From contig VXAA01000924.1 in assembly GCA_013399115.1 (NCBI GenBank), forward strand, positions 26,059 to 90,058: 64,000 bases of DNA, read 5' to 3'. The DNA is from Anseranas semipalmata. Its lineage: Eukaryota > Chordata > Aves > Anseriformes > Anseranatidae. Below, in pieces: positions 12,006-24,783 of this stretch (the first letter of the stretch is position 1; each line of letters starts with the position of its first letter). A model generated the notes under the pieces. It had not been told where the DNA came from and ran no database searches. It saw nothing but the letters and a program-made list of their open reading frames with translations. The position numbers and the translations under genes are program-made.

Positions 12006-15000
12006 GTTTGGTAATTGGTGTGCAGACTGAACCATTGCAGAAATAATTAAAAGAGCTGTGTTTGGGAAATTGATCTCATCAATCATTAACAACTGTTACC
12101 AAAAATATGTACTCATAGTTAGCAAGAAGGGAAGGTGTAGAAATCTTCTGTCATTGGCTTGAATCTACACTCATACACCAGAAATCCTTAAAAACTGCAT
12201 TGATTTAAACCCCAAATTCAGCCCAACTGAAACCCTGGTTTACAGTGCTTAATAGTACTAGAAATATTTCTACATTTTTATAGTTTCCGTGCATGTGAAT
12301 GATTCAGTCACTTTCTGTCATGTGTAGAAAATCAAGAGGTTACTGGCTAGATCCTGGTTAGGCTTCACTATAGCTTTCAGTTGGACCAAAGAAAGTGAAT
12401 TGCTAATACTGAGAGGCAATTGACCTTCATCTGGTTCAAAACTGAATGCCAGAACCTAAAAACAGAGGTAGGAAGGATGTTAAAATGGAGGATGCAGAAT
12501 ATGAACTAAGGAAGAGGCATGTAAATGGAAAATTTCTTCATAGATGGAATAAAGTGGGACAGTGGGGGAAGATGAAGAAAGTGTGGAATGAGGACCATTA
12601 GGTCCTGTGTAATGGACTGTCATGCTGAGAGCTACCACAGACTAGAGCTGCTGGATCTGTGCAGCACACAGAAACACAGCAGTGTATTAACTTGGTTCTG
12701 ACAGTGGTCTACCATGCAAAAGCATTTTCTTGACTTACCTCAGTGGAAGGAAGAGTAGATCTGTTTGATTCTTTTTTTTTTTTTTTCTATAATTTTCAGT
12801 ATCACCGCAGCCCAACATCACTGTTATCCTAGATCTCACCAGTTGGTAGGGTGATTTTTTGGCTAACAAAACTTTGTGCAAGGTGGAATTTAAGCCTTTA
12901 TGTTCCACTTATACTGTCCCAAATTTAGGGGAGCAGGGATTGCTTAAACAAAAGTGAATTTTGGACTCAAATAATGTTTTCTCATTGTAACAATATTGAT
13001 AGAAGGCTGAAAGGTGTCAACATTAATGTCATGTGCATCTGTAGGAAACTGAAATGTGCATAATATTGTGAAGTGGTAAACTGGCAGGAGAGGTTTGTAG
13101 CTTCCCTTCAGAACATTTTTGTATTTCCTCACTCAAAATTTGGTGTTGAAAGATGAAAAACTTGTTGTAGAAAATACTTGCCAAACCTTGCACTAGGATC
13201 TAAATGATCTGTTGTGTTGTATATTAGTGAGTCACTGAGTAACAACAACACAACACAAAGTTTTTCTAATAAAATGCCTCTAAGAAGACTTTGAGATCTT
13301 TGGTAAGCTTTTCATTTTGCAGAAGCAAGAGACAATGGTGTCTACAAATTATTTTTTCACGCGTTTTTATTGCTACTTTGTCTGGAAATGTGTTAATATT
13401 TTTTAATAACTTTCATTTAATCTTGGCTATTTTACCCATAATGAATGTGTAAGATGCCATAAATATAAGAAGTGCCTGGGGCAGAGGATTGAGATTGAAA
13501 GAAATAAGCCTTTTGTTGTATAAATGGCCTGTGGGAATATTATTTCAATGAGAAGGTTTATAGATTAGCTCCAGATTAGTTTTCCAATACTGAAAGTAAA
13601 ATAAATATCACAAAATAAATAAGTAAATGGAAATGTCTTTACTTATTCTGCACTCATACAATATGTGTCTGAGTACAACTGATTTCTAAAACACACTGAA
13701 GAAGTAGAGTAAGGGAAAGAGAGGGAAATAAACACCTACGAGTTTCCTCAGACCGTAAATATCATGTGTTTATACATTACTGGCTGATCTATAGCTGGTA
13801 TAAATAGGACTAGTTCCACAAATGTTACTGCACCTCCTGAAGGTAATGAAGTCATGCTGATGTCATCTAAACACCTGGTCCAAGAGGGAGCAGGATCAAT
13901 TCATCCTAAGAACATGTGGTAATCCATGTACAGTAGTGGCAAGGCAGAAAATTTCCTGGGAAATTAACCCAATGAGGAGACACTGGCATTTACACTGTAT
14001 GTGGTACCAATTTACCTCTGTCAATGTTGGAGATATTATATGGGGTTTTGAGAAGTTTCTTTGGTCTGTTATTCTGCAACCTCAGTTACCTACAGGTTAT
14101 GGTTTATCCATCAGCTTTTTCCCTGACACCACCACGCTTTCCACTACTGCTGCCTCAACGTCTCTGAGTGACCCACACACATAAGTCTGCTTTTCTGGTT
14201 CCTCCACTATTATTTGTAATGATGCTGCCAATCTCCTTTTCCACCTGGGGAGCATGTGAGGGTCTTCAGTGGCACCGCATCTCAAATCATTTGGTCAGCC
14301 CCATGGACTGCTAATGGGTCATCTTCAGCCTCTTTGATGGGAAGACTGAGATCTTTCCTTGACCTCCTGGCTGTGCCAGGCTATGGCTGGCAGTGGGTGC
14401 CAAGCAGCGTTGAAGAAGCTGTGTCTTGAAGATGAGCACTCAGGGAAGGCACTGAGAAAGGATTGATATTTGAAGGCCAGAAGGGTATGATCACAGACTT
14501 CAGGAGTGGTGGCTATATCCTAGAAGGAAAGCAATAGCATAGAACACATGGCTTCCCAGAAAGGGGTAAAGTAAAAGTGAGTGGACACAGCTCACTAGTT
14601 GAGGAGAAGGATTTGGGTTTTTATTTTTAAAGATCTTGCAAAATCTGAGACCCTCAGACACCTCTATACATACCTTCTTGCAATCTGACAGATTAAATCC
14701 TCCAGTAACTACTGTGGTAATCTCTTTTGAATGTGCTTTTATACTTCAAACCAAGCCAATGAAAAGAATAAGATATTTAAGTCCCTGCCCAATTTAGCCT
14801 CACATTCTTGTCACTTCTTTGATATTGGTTATACTTTTACCAAGTTATTTTATCTTTCATCCTCTTACCCACTGTAAAATTTCAGCCCAAATAGCTGAAA
14901 TCACTCAAGTGATTCTGAACTGACAAACAAATCCTCTAAAAAGGGAAGAAAATTCTTAGCTGTGTTATGTTTTTATGTATCCATCATTTGGATACACGAT

Positions 15001-15156
15001 GCAAAATCTGACTTTTCATCCAACCTCTTTTTCCCATTTTGGACCTTTGTATTTGGCTACCTTGATATTTGTAATGGGAAATGTTCTACTGCACCTCTGA
15101 ATTGTTTTTCAGTTTTTGTCCTTGTGTGGTGCCAGTTCTTTGTTGTTAAACCAGAT
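12006..15156. other. AT-rich non-coding DNA
   Basis: No gene is visible. It holds a T15 run at 12772-12786 and the nested inverted repeat at 13211-13254 listed separately. An AATAAA lies on the minus strand (14625-14620), downstream of the candidate exon that starts at 15453. Frames around 13936-14285 are under 90 codons on both strands and overlap each other. Confidence 0.5.
13211..13254. promoter_or_regulatory. nested inverted repeat around a consensus AP-1 core
   Basis: The outer arms GTTGTGTTGT (13211-13220) and ACAACACAAC (13245-13254) are perfect reverse complements. Near their midpoint lies an 11-bp palindrome, AGTGAGTCACT (13226-13236), which contains TGAGTCA, the consensus AP-1 (Jun/Fos) core at 13228-13234. 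The symmetry is seen directly; a regulatory role is inferred. Confidence 0.4.
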
Positions 15157-15453
15157 TTACACAGAGACTGTGACAGTAACAGCAGCAGCCTGTAATCTGT
15201 CAAGTCTGTCTGAAATGTCCTTCAATTGCCTTTGTAAATTTAGTGCATCTGTATAAAGCCCTCTGTTGTGTAAAATATATGCTCTGTTTTTGATCAAGTC
15301 CTCCATATGCTCAGAGCAAATTTCAAGATACTTCTGGTAGCTGTATGCAAATGCGGAGAGAGATTCTAGGCTCTCCAATACTTCTCTTTGTGCCTTTTTC
15401 TGCCACGGTAATTGCTTTACTTTTCTAATTTTTGTGCTATATTGATGATAATG
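15157..15453 (-). CDS. candidate coding exon, coiled-coil-like, product unknown
   Basis: On the minus strand a pyrimidine-rich 3' splice site (CCTTTTCCCATGTTAG, 15469-15454) is followed in frame by 98 sense codons and a TAA ending at 15157. The peptide is hydrophilic and helical. It includes KKAQREVLESLESLSAF, then KYLEICSEHMEDLIKN, then LNLQRQLKDISDRLDRLQ, with leucines at heptad-like spacing; this resembles a coiled coil or spectrin-like helix rather than chance translation of AT-rich DNA. It ends in a short VTVTVSV tail. It may be a terminal coding exon, with AATAAA on the same strand at 14625-14620. Alternatively it may be an internal exon using the moderate donor CTGT|GTAAAT at its end. 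I see no start methionine that looks initiating, and no partner exon elsewhere in the window. A decayed retrocopy remains possible. I could not assign a family; a DISC1-like C-terminal coiled coil was considered and not supported. Confidence 0.4.
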   Translation of the reverse strand, partial: HYHQYSTKIRKVKQLPWQKKAQREVLESLESLSAFAYSYQKYLEICSEHMEDLIKNRAYILHNRGLYTDALNLQRQLKDISDRLDRLQAAAVTVTVSV

Positions 15454-16090
15454 CTAACATGGGAAAAGGTTGTAACTTTCCTGGTTTCTATTTTTCAGAT
15501 CTTTTTACTGCATAATCACTAACTGGTCTTTTCAGGTTTGTTTGTTTGAAGCTTGTTTTAATTCAGTTTTTAGTTTTGCAGCTGAACATCAGCTTTTCTA
15601 AAATGAAGCTGCTATTAATAAAACAATGGAAAACTTGGGCCAGGAATTTCAAGGATCAGATAAGACAATGGTTCAAAAATGTCCATCTGCAGCATTAATT
15701 GCTTCCATATTCCACTTTTCTACTTCAAACATTTGAGAAAATGACACAGAGGAATAATCCAGGTTCTGACCCTTTTTGAAACTACTGTCTGCTGTTTTCT
15801 GTAAAGCTAAGAAAACCCACATTGTCTACTGCCCACAGCCCATTACATTGAATAAGATAATTGCCAGCAAAGTGCCTTGCTCTCTGCTGGGGTTGTCCAC
15901 CCTCCTAACATCTGATAGATTCATTATTACCTTACTTCAAGGTAAGATGTTTAGCAGGTTGTTGAATGAGGAGCTACCAGCAGAAAGTCATAGATAAACA
16001 CAGATATGCAGACAGACAGGACAAAGGCCATCTCTTTGTCTTGAGGATTCACATCCTGAAGTTGGAGTTAGACACCAAAACAGCTTATTT

Positions 16091-16117
16091 AAAAAACAAA
16101 CAAACAAATAAACAAAA
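16091..16117. repeat. (AAAC)n-like microsatellite
   Basis: Short imperfect AAAC units with one AAAT. Confidence 0.8.
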
Positions 16118-16324
16118 TGCAGCTGGATGATGTAATAGTGACATTTCCTTCTTGCACCCCTCTGCATGGGTGTTAAGAGTATTCCTCTTGCTTGAACTTA
16201 GGACTGGTTACACTTCTCTGCCTTTGGAAACTGCAGCTGACAAGCAGTGACTTCCAGCTGCCAAGAGAGTGCTTGCTCCACTGCCAAGTAAAGGATGTCT
16301 TTGCATGGGCTTTCCATTTTTAAT

Positions 16325-16342
16325 CTCTCTCTCTCTCTCTCT
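16325..16342. repeat. (CT)9 microsatellite
   Basis: Nine CT units; the minus strand is pure GA. Confidence 0.9.
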
Positions 16343-18921
16343 GTTAAAATTGCTCCATTTGTTATAATACAGTGAAACATTCATAGTAGCCTGAGGTCTC
16401 CTCTGGAACAGGAGGCTCTAGTCTCAGCTTCATCCATGTTTTATGGTCCTGTCTGAGAATATGCCCTGTAAACCCCTACAGCATTATTAATAACTGATTA
16501 CCTAAGGAAACCACAGTAGCTTTTGAATTCCAGTAGGTCTTACACATAACTCATGGAAAGCATTGACAACACCTGCCTCTTATCAATGTCTCTCGTTGGA
16601 GATACAACTAACTCCCCCAGACCACTGTCCTCATGGATGGAAAATTTACCTTAGGGTGAACCAGGAACTTCACGTCCCTGTGCTGTCTGAAGCAGACAGC
16701 TTTGGGCCTACTCTTCAACGGGTGTTTAAGAAGGTGTAGGTTCCTGCTAACAGAACCTCAAAAACTCTGAGGTTCTCCAGGGACAAGCAGCAGCTGAACA
16801 TAGTATTTCTAAGTTCTGTATTTGGGGTATGCACTTGGCCTGACATGTAAATAAATGATCTAGATCAAATTTTTTTTTGATCCATCCTGAGCTGCTCATC
16901 TCTTCTTCAATTTTGGACATGTAAGTAAGAAATATATACACTGATATTAGGTAACCAATATCAAGAACATATGTGAGTCATTTCTCACTCTTCACAGCAA
17001 AAAGTGCTATGGTCACACAGGAATGCAACACTGAAAGCTAACAATAAGATAACCTATCATGTTTACACTACATTGTAGCACTATATGTTTGATTATGCCC
17101 TGAAATTCCCAGAATAGATGTGATGTCCGGTGAGTCCACCCAGTTTGTACACCATTCTTCAAGTCATTTTCCTCCCAGAGAATTACCAAGAAATCCACCA
17201 GCCACTAAGTTTTCTTGATGGTTAAGATTTCCATTCAAAGGCTAAAATAAATTCATAAAGTTTTGGCATCAAAATCATTACAAATCTCTCATTTGTTTCC
17301 ATAAATGTTCAGAGTACCATTTATCTCTCTACCCCCTTTTCCCTCTCCAGAAAGTATCCTTTGTGTCGGTATCCTTTTTCAGTAGCCTTTGCAGTAAGAA
17401 AAACAACTCTCTTTGTAGTCCTATTGGTAGATGGTTAAGAAAAAATGCCACAGTTTATAAATATCACAGAAGCATACACATTAAAAATGGGAAGGACATA
17501 CCAAATCAATTAGTTAATCTTCTTGCAAATTAAGTGCTATTCCCCACTGTACAATATAATTTATGCTTTCTATTGCTTATTTGCCACAATTATTCAGATG
17601 TACAGAAGAAACTAATCATTTTAATGACTGGGAGACCTTTGTGAATGATTGAATTTTGGGGGAAATTAAATAGTATGAAATCTATAGAAAACAGAAAAAG
17701 AACTGCTGAAACTGTGTAGGGCTACCAGGCAGTAGTCAGGAGTTTTTATGTCAGATGACTTTGAAAGGCGTGGGTCTGAAATGGGTATGTCGGGGTCTGA
17801 AACATGAATTCACCAGCTTTTAAATATATGACATTTAAACTGAAAAGCTGAGAGCAAACTGTGCTTCCCCTGTGGATATCGAAGGGTTACCAAGTGTACG
17901 TAAGTCAAAACACAGTTGAAGCTGAAATTACAGTAGCTTAGTAACAAGAGAAATATACTGATGATGGAATGAACCCAGAAATAACTGATGTTAAATTAGC
18001 CTGGTAAATGGGCAATTAGCATAGATGTGGTGCGTACAAATATGCCTCAGGTATTACCATGCTAATTACTCAGAGGCTTCGTTATTCAGACCTTCCCTGC
18101 CGTTTGTCTTTTTCGTTCAGTTTGTAGGTACATGTCATATTGCAGCTAAGTTTTATTGTGCAAAAGCAAAGGGTACGTGGATCTCATTGATAACCACTGC
18201 ATGCTATCCTCAGCTTGTTCAGTATTGCCCCTCCCTGGACTCAGTGTATACGGCCAGATAATGCTTTTGATCTTCAAAGGCAACAGCTCTGTGTGGGGTG
18301 GGGTAGGGAGTATTGAACAGAGCAGGTGAGTATATAGCCCTGGTGAAATGCAGCACATTAAATCTGGATGATTAAACTACATCTTCCATTTGCAGATATC
18401 AATTTATTGCACAAACTGTAATGAAGACTTTCAAAAAAATAAAAGGGTAGTCTAATCCATCAGGACCATTAGAATTCAGAGAGACTTTTTGAAGCTGAGA
18501 TGGATCATTAATGAGTGGTTTCAAACCACTACAGTAATTTTATCTTTATGGATTAGAAGTTTCCATTATTTGGGCAGTGGTAGAAATGTATTAATTAATT
18601 TTTCACTCATGCATCTAAGCAGCCTTTACACAGAGCAGACAAATAAAATCAACAGTGAAGTCATAGTTTAATTATTTACCTAGCAACTACTTAGAATCAA
18701 TACGACATCTCTTACAGACTGCAAGAACCTAATCTCCTTTCTGCTCTCTTCTTTTATGTGGCTATCACACAATCAGGAGACAACAGACAAAAGGATTTCA
18801 CTCATATAATTATAGTTCATCAAAATGACCTTCATGAACAATTCATTTGTCCAATTTGACCCTTTTTCTGTTGGAGAATTATCTGTGAACTGATCATGTT
18901 TTTTATTACTTAGCTGATGAA

Positions 18922-18943
18922 TTTTTTTTTTTTTTTTTTTTTT
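18922..18943. repeat. T22 homopolymer
   Basis: Uninterrupted T run followed by CCC. Read from the minus strand it gives a lysine run in a spurious frame. Confidence 0.9.
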
Positions 18944-19107
18944 CCCAAACACATACAAGCCCTTCTGTAGCAGGCACTTCTTCAAGTGTTTGTTATTTAG
19001 AGTTCTCTGGTTGGATAACGTCAGCTCTCTCACATGGTATAATTTGTTATTGCTTGATTAAAAGGACCACCTTTACAAAGCACAGACATGCCAAAAAAAA
19101 AAAAAAA

Positions 19108-19138
19108 NNNNNNNNNNNNNNNNNNNNNNNNNNNNNNN
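19108..19138. other. assembly gap (31 N) after A15
   Basis: N run immediately after a pure A run (19093-19107), probably a homopolymer-length failure. Confidence 0.99.
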
Positions 19139-22100
19139 AATAGAGTGCTGAAACCTTCCCGAGGAGAAGAGTGAACATTTTATGGAGACTTACCAGGAAA
19201 TTTTAAGGCCTGAAGTCACAAAATGTAGGTATGACACAAAATAGGGATAATAGTTCACTGCTGTGTTCAAATATTTTATTTCTGCCTCAGTATATTCCTT
19301 TGTTAAAACATTGTCCAGCCTTCCTAAATTTGAGGACTTTTTAGAAGTTGTGCAGCACTAAACTTCAAGGCTGTTATACGTAAAACTTGCTAAGAGGATG
19401 CCAATAATTTTGAGTCAATGTCTGTCATAGTTCTCTAGAAAAAAAGCTTAATGCTCAGAGAAGATATTATAAATGATGAAACACGTTGTAAAAATGTTGT
19501 AAAATGACTTTTGAACAACTCTTGGAGTGTAGACCTCCTAGTGCTACTCCTACAGATTCCCCTCCTCCTACCCTGCTTAGTTCTGCTACAGATTTCCAGT
19601 TAAATGTAGAGCATTGGTTTTTGCTCTTTCATACATATGCACCTATTTAACTTTCTGTGGACTACCTGGGATTTTGACTATTTCCAAAAAAAAGGCAGTT
19701 TCCTTCCTTCTCTCTCCCCAAATGCATAAACCTTGTACTCTCTTAAGATAAGCAATACTTTCTGTTTCATTTGATGAAATAAGTAGCACTGAATGAAAAT
19801 ACCCTACAAGAGGAGTTGCCAATAAATAAAGCTAGAATTAAACTCTCATCCTTGGGAACTGTTCTCACATCTTTATGTATTATGTCAGTCAGTCACCAAG
19901 CCTCTAACTTGCAAATTTGCATCTTCCCCACCCATCTGTCAGAGTGCTCTGACTAACTCAGCTCTCAGACAGAAAATGTGTGTGGGGCCTGAAAACCCTT
20001 TTTTCCCAAATGTAATCTTCCAACACATTTGCGTAAGCACTTACAAAGTAATGACTGTCCTTTACACTGGGCTTTTCTGAGGTTTCATCTTCCCGCACTC
20101 TGGTGGAGACAAATACCACTCAAGATAAAGTGCATGTCACATCCCATTGCTTCTTCCCCTCTCTACTGCATCAGACAAAAACAAACGGGTGCAATCTAAT
20201 GTGGACAAGTGACATAGATTGAATGATTCATTTCAAATCAAGGGAAACAAAATAAGGGCTCTGAGAAAGAAAAGTGCTGCAAGAATACATTGTGTTTTCT
20301 TCTTTGTAATAAACTGTATCTCCTCAGCCTCGATTTTTTCTTAAAAAACACTTTATTGTCTGAGCACTGGATCCACAGAATCCTTTCATTCTGGTTTGTT
20401 TCTCAGGCTGGACTCTGGCTTCTGTGGAAACTTTTCAGCAACAAAAACAGTCACATAGTCTCATTTGCTAACTTACAGATTTCCACTATCTGAGGATGTG
20501 TCCTTTTCCCTGGTCAGGACAACTCGAAGACATCTTTCCTCTCCCCTGAAGCTAAATTTCATGAAAGTTATAATAATTTAAAATCTTTGAGATCTGTTTT
20601 CTTCCTTCACCCTTTGACTGAAATCAGCCATGAAGTTCAACAGTTACAAAGGAGATGCAGGCAAACACAAAAGTGCTTACACAATGTAAGAGCATAAGTA
20701 TCCTTTCCTTAGAAAATTAAGTGAGAAGAAGTGACTGGGTTCTGTCAGAGCAAGAGATAAATTAGAGATCTTAGATGGGCAGCTACCAAAGTAGCCGTAG
20801 GAATGTTATCCTGGAAGTGGTAGGGTAGAAGAAAAAAAATAGATATATATTATTTGGTAAAAAGCAAAACTCAGAGGAAGTAGTTCCTCTGTTTTTGTTT
20901 TCTTCGTCTTGTTCTCCCTACCCTCTCAAGGCTCCTAAAATCACTCCCAGCACTATGGCAATGATCATTCCTCCCACTATCCTGTGTCTCACACACCCCT
21001 CCTAACTCCCTTGCTATGTTCCCCCTCAAAGTATCTCAGGATGATTTCATATCTCCAACACCTTCTACTCTGCTGCTTCCAGATGTTTTCCACATCCCTT
21101 GACTAACTCTGTTGCCCACCAGCTGGGGGTTACACTGTGCTGTGATTGCCCAAGCATCCTGTGCATGGGGTCAGGGCTGCTGTGGGCCCAGCTGAGCTCC
21201 CCATCTTTCCCTCAGTGAAAGTAGAAGTAGGTATCTCTCCTCTAAGAATCCCATGATCTTGATCAGGCTTGCAGGTAATTATCGTATCTGAGACATCTAT
21301 CTGCCCCTGTGAAATTGGGCTGAAATGGGTTAATTCATTTAAAAGAAACGCTGCAGTCACATGTACCTAAGTAACATGTGACTGTTTTCCTTAGGAAATC
21401 AGACTGAAAAGTGTGCCAGACTCGGAAACCTCACTTTGGACATAAGAGACATATGTACTGGATCCAAGTGAAGTGATAGCCTACAGCTCTGGCAAAAGTA
21501 TAAGTATAAAGATCATATGATCAGAAGATTATATATATATATTTTTAAACCATTGTGATTTTTTAACTATCACATTTAATTTAAGACTAAAAACTGAGGT
21601 TTGTAACTCAAAGGTCAGTGAACTACTTGACCACCACAAAAAGCTGCAAGAGACAACTACTAGCTTTAAAGCCACAAAGTTATAACGTTGCAATAAACCT
21701 TCCTTGTTGAGAGACAGCATTGAGAATGTTACACACCCACAAACTGTCCCTCCACCAGTTTGCATAGAGTATTTAAAACAAATCCAGAACTCTGCTGGTG
21801 TACATGCATATAAATACATGTATTTGGAAGCTTCTGGCGGCTGTTTTTCTGTTTGCTGACCTCTGATTTTCTCTTATTATTCCTGTTGGACTGGAAAACA
21901 AAGGCAGGAGATTACTGCACCCGGACACCACTTCAGGGAGGACAAAAGCCTTAAACCATCATCACAAGGAAAGTGAGTTGCTATCTGCACTTTTCATCTG
22001 TTTTTATTTAAGAAGATTATGCTTATTTTTACATCAGTTCAGCACTGTTGCCTTATCATTCCCCTACACAGTTTTCAATGCAGACCAAATAACTCATTTC

Positions 22101-24146
22101 AAATGCCAGTGCAAAGAACATGAGCCTAATTTGTATTTGGGGATAGTAAAGGTCACATAAATTTAATATTCATATTTTGCCACTTCCAAATACAAGGTCA
22201 GGAAAATACAGCACATCAGTGTGAGTGTAAGAATGAGGCATGAAGTTTGGAAGGAAAATAACCTTTAATAACTCATATAACCTGTTGAGATACCTGGATC
22301 AGGATGATAAGATAAGAGGAATAAGCAAATGAGTTGTTTGGCATAAGAAGTGCTCTATATGAACTCAAAACCCAAGTCTGGATGTTTTGCCACTTGAACA
22401 GTAGATTTATTTGATGTACTGCTTTATGATTTCATGTAGACTTGCACTGCAGGCAGTTGAGGACAGGCAGGTGGAGGAAAAGTAAAGACACAATTTTGTT
22501 CCAAGAGATGTGAATTCTGCCCCATCACTGAGGAAATATTTACAGCCATGTGCAAGTGATGCAAACTTCTGCTAAGCCTGACCAGTAGGTAGGTGGTTAA
22601 ACACTCTCTGTGCAGAAGTATCTATCTACACAAAGCAGAGGACAGTTAGGAAGGAGTTGGTTCCAAGACAAATTGAAGTACATGATTTAAAGAAATGATG
22701 GCTATTTCATAAGGAACCCTTTTTTTCTGAATGTGCCAGAAAAAAATCTGCAGTCAACCCACTGCAAATGGTTGTTCATGAATTCAGTGGAACAATGGAA
22801 AATAGTGCTTTTGAAGCACAATGCTCACTGGGTTTTGCTCTATTGATGATTTGTGGGAATTAGGAAACATGCAGATACTGGACCTAGCTTTATAGAAATT
22901 CAGTCAATGGCTTTGTGTACAAAATGTATAAAATGGAGGGGGTTCTTCCTGTTCTTGCAAAATCATCTGAGCTTCAGCATCTCCAGCTCACACTGAAATT
23001 TGGGAAAAAGTTTGAAGTGAAAACAGAAGTCAAGGAGTGCAACTCCCGCACCTCAGGATTAAAAACATTGAATAAAATGAAGTGCTTTCAAGCACCAGCC
23101 ACATAATCCCAGGCTCCTCTTATCTTCCTCAGAGGACCTAAAGCTCTTTCCATCCCCCCATCCTCAGGCACCAGCAGCAAGCAAGATTTGAGTCCTTTTC
23201 CCCAGCAAAACCCCTCTGTTCTCCAGGGAGCCCTCCGTGAAGTTGGCCAGATTTGGCACCATATGTTGTGTTCATTGTTACGCCAAAAAGACACATTATT
23301 GTAAGGCTTTAGAGATGCTTTCATGATTTTCCATTGGTCAGCAAATACTCTTTTTTTCCCTTTACTGAGTGTCTCTCAAATCTGTGATGGTCCGGACAGT
23401 TTCCTCTGGTGAGCAAACTTTCTTCAAAGAAAGGTTTCCAGGGGTGCAAATCCAGTAAGAAGAGATTAGTTAGGGTTAACTGAGAAATCCCCAGGAAAAT
23501 ATAAAAAGTCTCTTCTGCATCCACACAAACTCCTTGCCTCTCCCTGCCTGAATCACCATCGCACTCCTAGATAAAACAGTCGAATCAAATGCTGGCAGCT
23601 GGCCAGTGTGTCTTTCATCCCATCCAAAAGGTGAAAGGCGGGGAATTTGTGAGCTTTTCAGAGTGAGCCAGTGATGACTTTGCTCAGCAGAGATTGGATT
23701 TCTGGTGAACATCTTGCCACAGCTTTTGTCTGCCAATGCTATCATTTTGTCTACCCGTCCTTTGTCCCTCCTGATTTCCACCCGCGTTAACTCAAAATGA
23801 TGGGCTTGCCTGTTTAACTCTCCAGGCTAAACTTCAGCTTCATTACTATGTATGAGATCTATTTTCACCCCAATTTAACATTAATAGAGTAATTTGCAGA
23901 GTTCTTAACCGAACCACAAATCTCTTAAATGATTATTTTACTTCCTTTATATGGATCCAGATTAATATTAACCATTTCTTCCAATCTAGTGTTTATGCAA
24001 ATGTCACACTTTTGCTCCTCCTCTTCATTCCACACTTGGACCCTTGCTTAGAGGGCATCATAGTCACATAGCTTTACTGCTGTCTGCTCCAATTAGACTG
24101 ATCTGAGGAATCAGCTGTGACCATGGTTTAATGCTGTTGGACCAGG
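19139..24146. other. AT-rich non-coding DNA
   Basis: No gene recognised. The notable item is the perfect inverted repeat at 21354-21384. An ATATAT tract lies at about 21530-21541. Frames of up to about 100 codons on the minus strand (21529-21819, 23476-23781) have no recognisable motif. Confidence 0.5.
21354..21384. promoter_or_regulatory. 11-bp perfect inverted repeat with CACATG/CATGTG E-boxes
   Basis: CAGTCACATGT (21354-21364) and ACATGTGACTG (21374-21384) are exact reverse complements around a 9-base spacer. Two more bases (AC/GT) can pair with one A bulged. Each arm carries an E-box core (CACATG and CATGTG) within a TCACATG context of the kind bound by bHLH-ZIP factors. The symmetry is observed; the function is inferred. 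Confidence 0.45.
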
Positions 24147-24452
24147 TCACAGCTCATGACAATGAACTTCTAAGTAAGAATCCCGTACAGTCATTTTTTC
24201 AGTGTCTGCAGATTCATGGCCCAATCGCTTCTTCCTCATCCTGGCTATGAAAACATCGCCCTTTTCTTCCAGGATGTAATGTTTACTATTCCTAACTTGT
24301 GACTGAGCTTTGGAGAAACAGCTTGAGCTTGAGGATCCCATAACCAGCTGCTTTCTGCCTATGCCCATGGTGTCACTGAGCCTGCAAGTGTCTGTATTGT
24401 GTTTAGGAACAGTCCAGTTTAAGAATTCTGCTGGTTGTGGCAGACAACACAT
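24147..24452 (-). other. weak candidate exon or chance ORF, 101 codons
   Basis: A minus-strand frame encodes a basic, serine-rich peptide (MGSSSSSCFSKAQ, then EEKGDVFIARMRKKRLGHES). Just upstream is a possible acceptor, CAGCCTAAGCAG|GCC, but its pyrimidine tract is poor. I recognise no family. The composition is less AT-driven than neighbouring frames, which is the only reason for listing it. Chance is the more likely explanation. Confidence 0.15.
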
Positions 24453-24764
24453 TCTGGCCTGCTTAGGCTGTCCTTGTGAATGAAAGTTAAGGTTCTTTCT
24501 AAAGAGTTCAGAGAAACTTCAGCTCTGTCCCTTAAGAGCTTTCTGGATCTTGGGGTGATGCAACCTCTTAACACAGGTTTGTGAACTTTAGAATATGGAT
24601 TGTAGGCCGGGGCTCTACACAGTCTAGCTGTACACAGATCTACAATAGCCTTAATATATAACTCTTTCTTGATTTATTGCAACTATATATCTTTACTGGT
24701 AAAAAGAACTCTTTCTGCTCCTGAACTCTTCAACAGCTGAAATGCTGCTAAGGCTTAAATGTTT

Positions 24765-24783
24765 GGGGGGGGAGGGGGGGGGN
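24765..24783. repeat. G8-A-G9 run with an N, G-quadruplex-prone
   Basis: Two long G runs separated by one A end at a single N (24783). They could fold as a G-quadruplex, and the N indicates uncertain length. Confidence 0.85.

Larger units (their letters stand above)
15454..18918. other. AT-rich non-coding DNA
   Basis: No gene was recognised. It contains an AAAC-rich tract (16091-16117) and a (CT)9 tract (16325-16342). Reading frames stay under 80 codons. If the 15157-15453 block is a real exon, this is the intron upstream of it. Confidence 0.5.
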
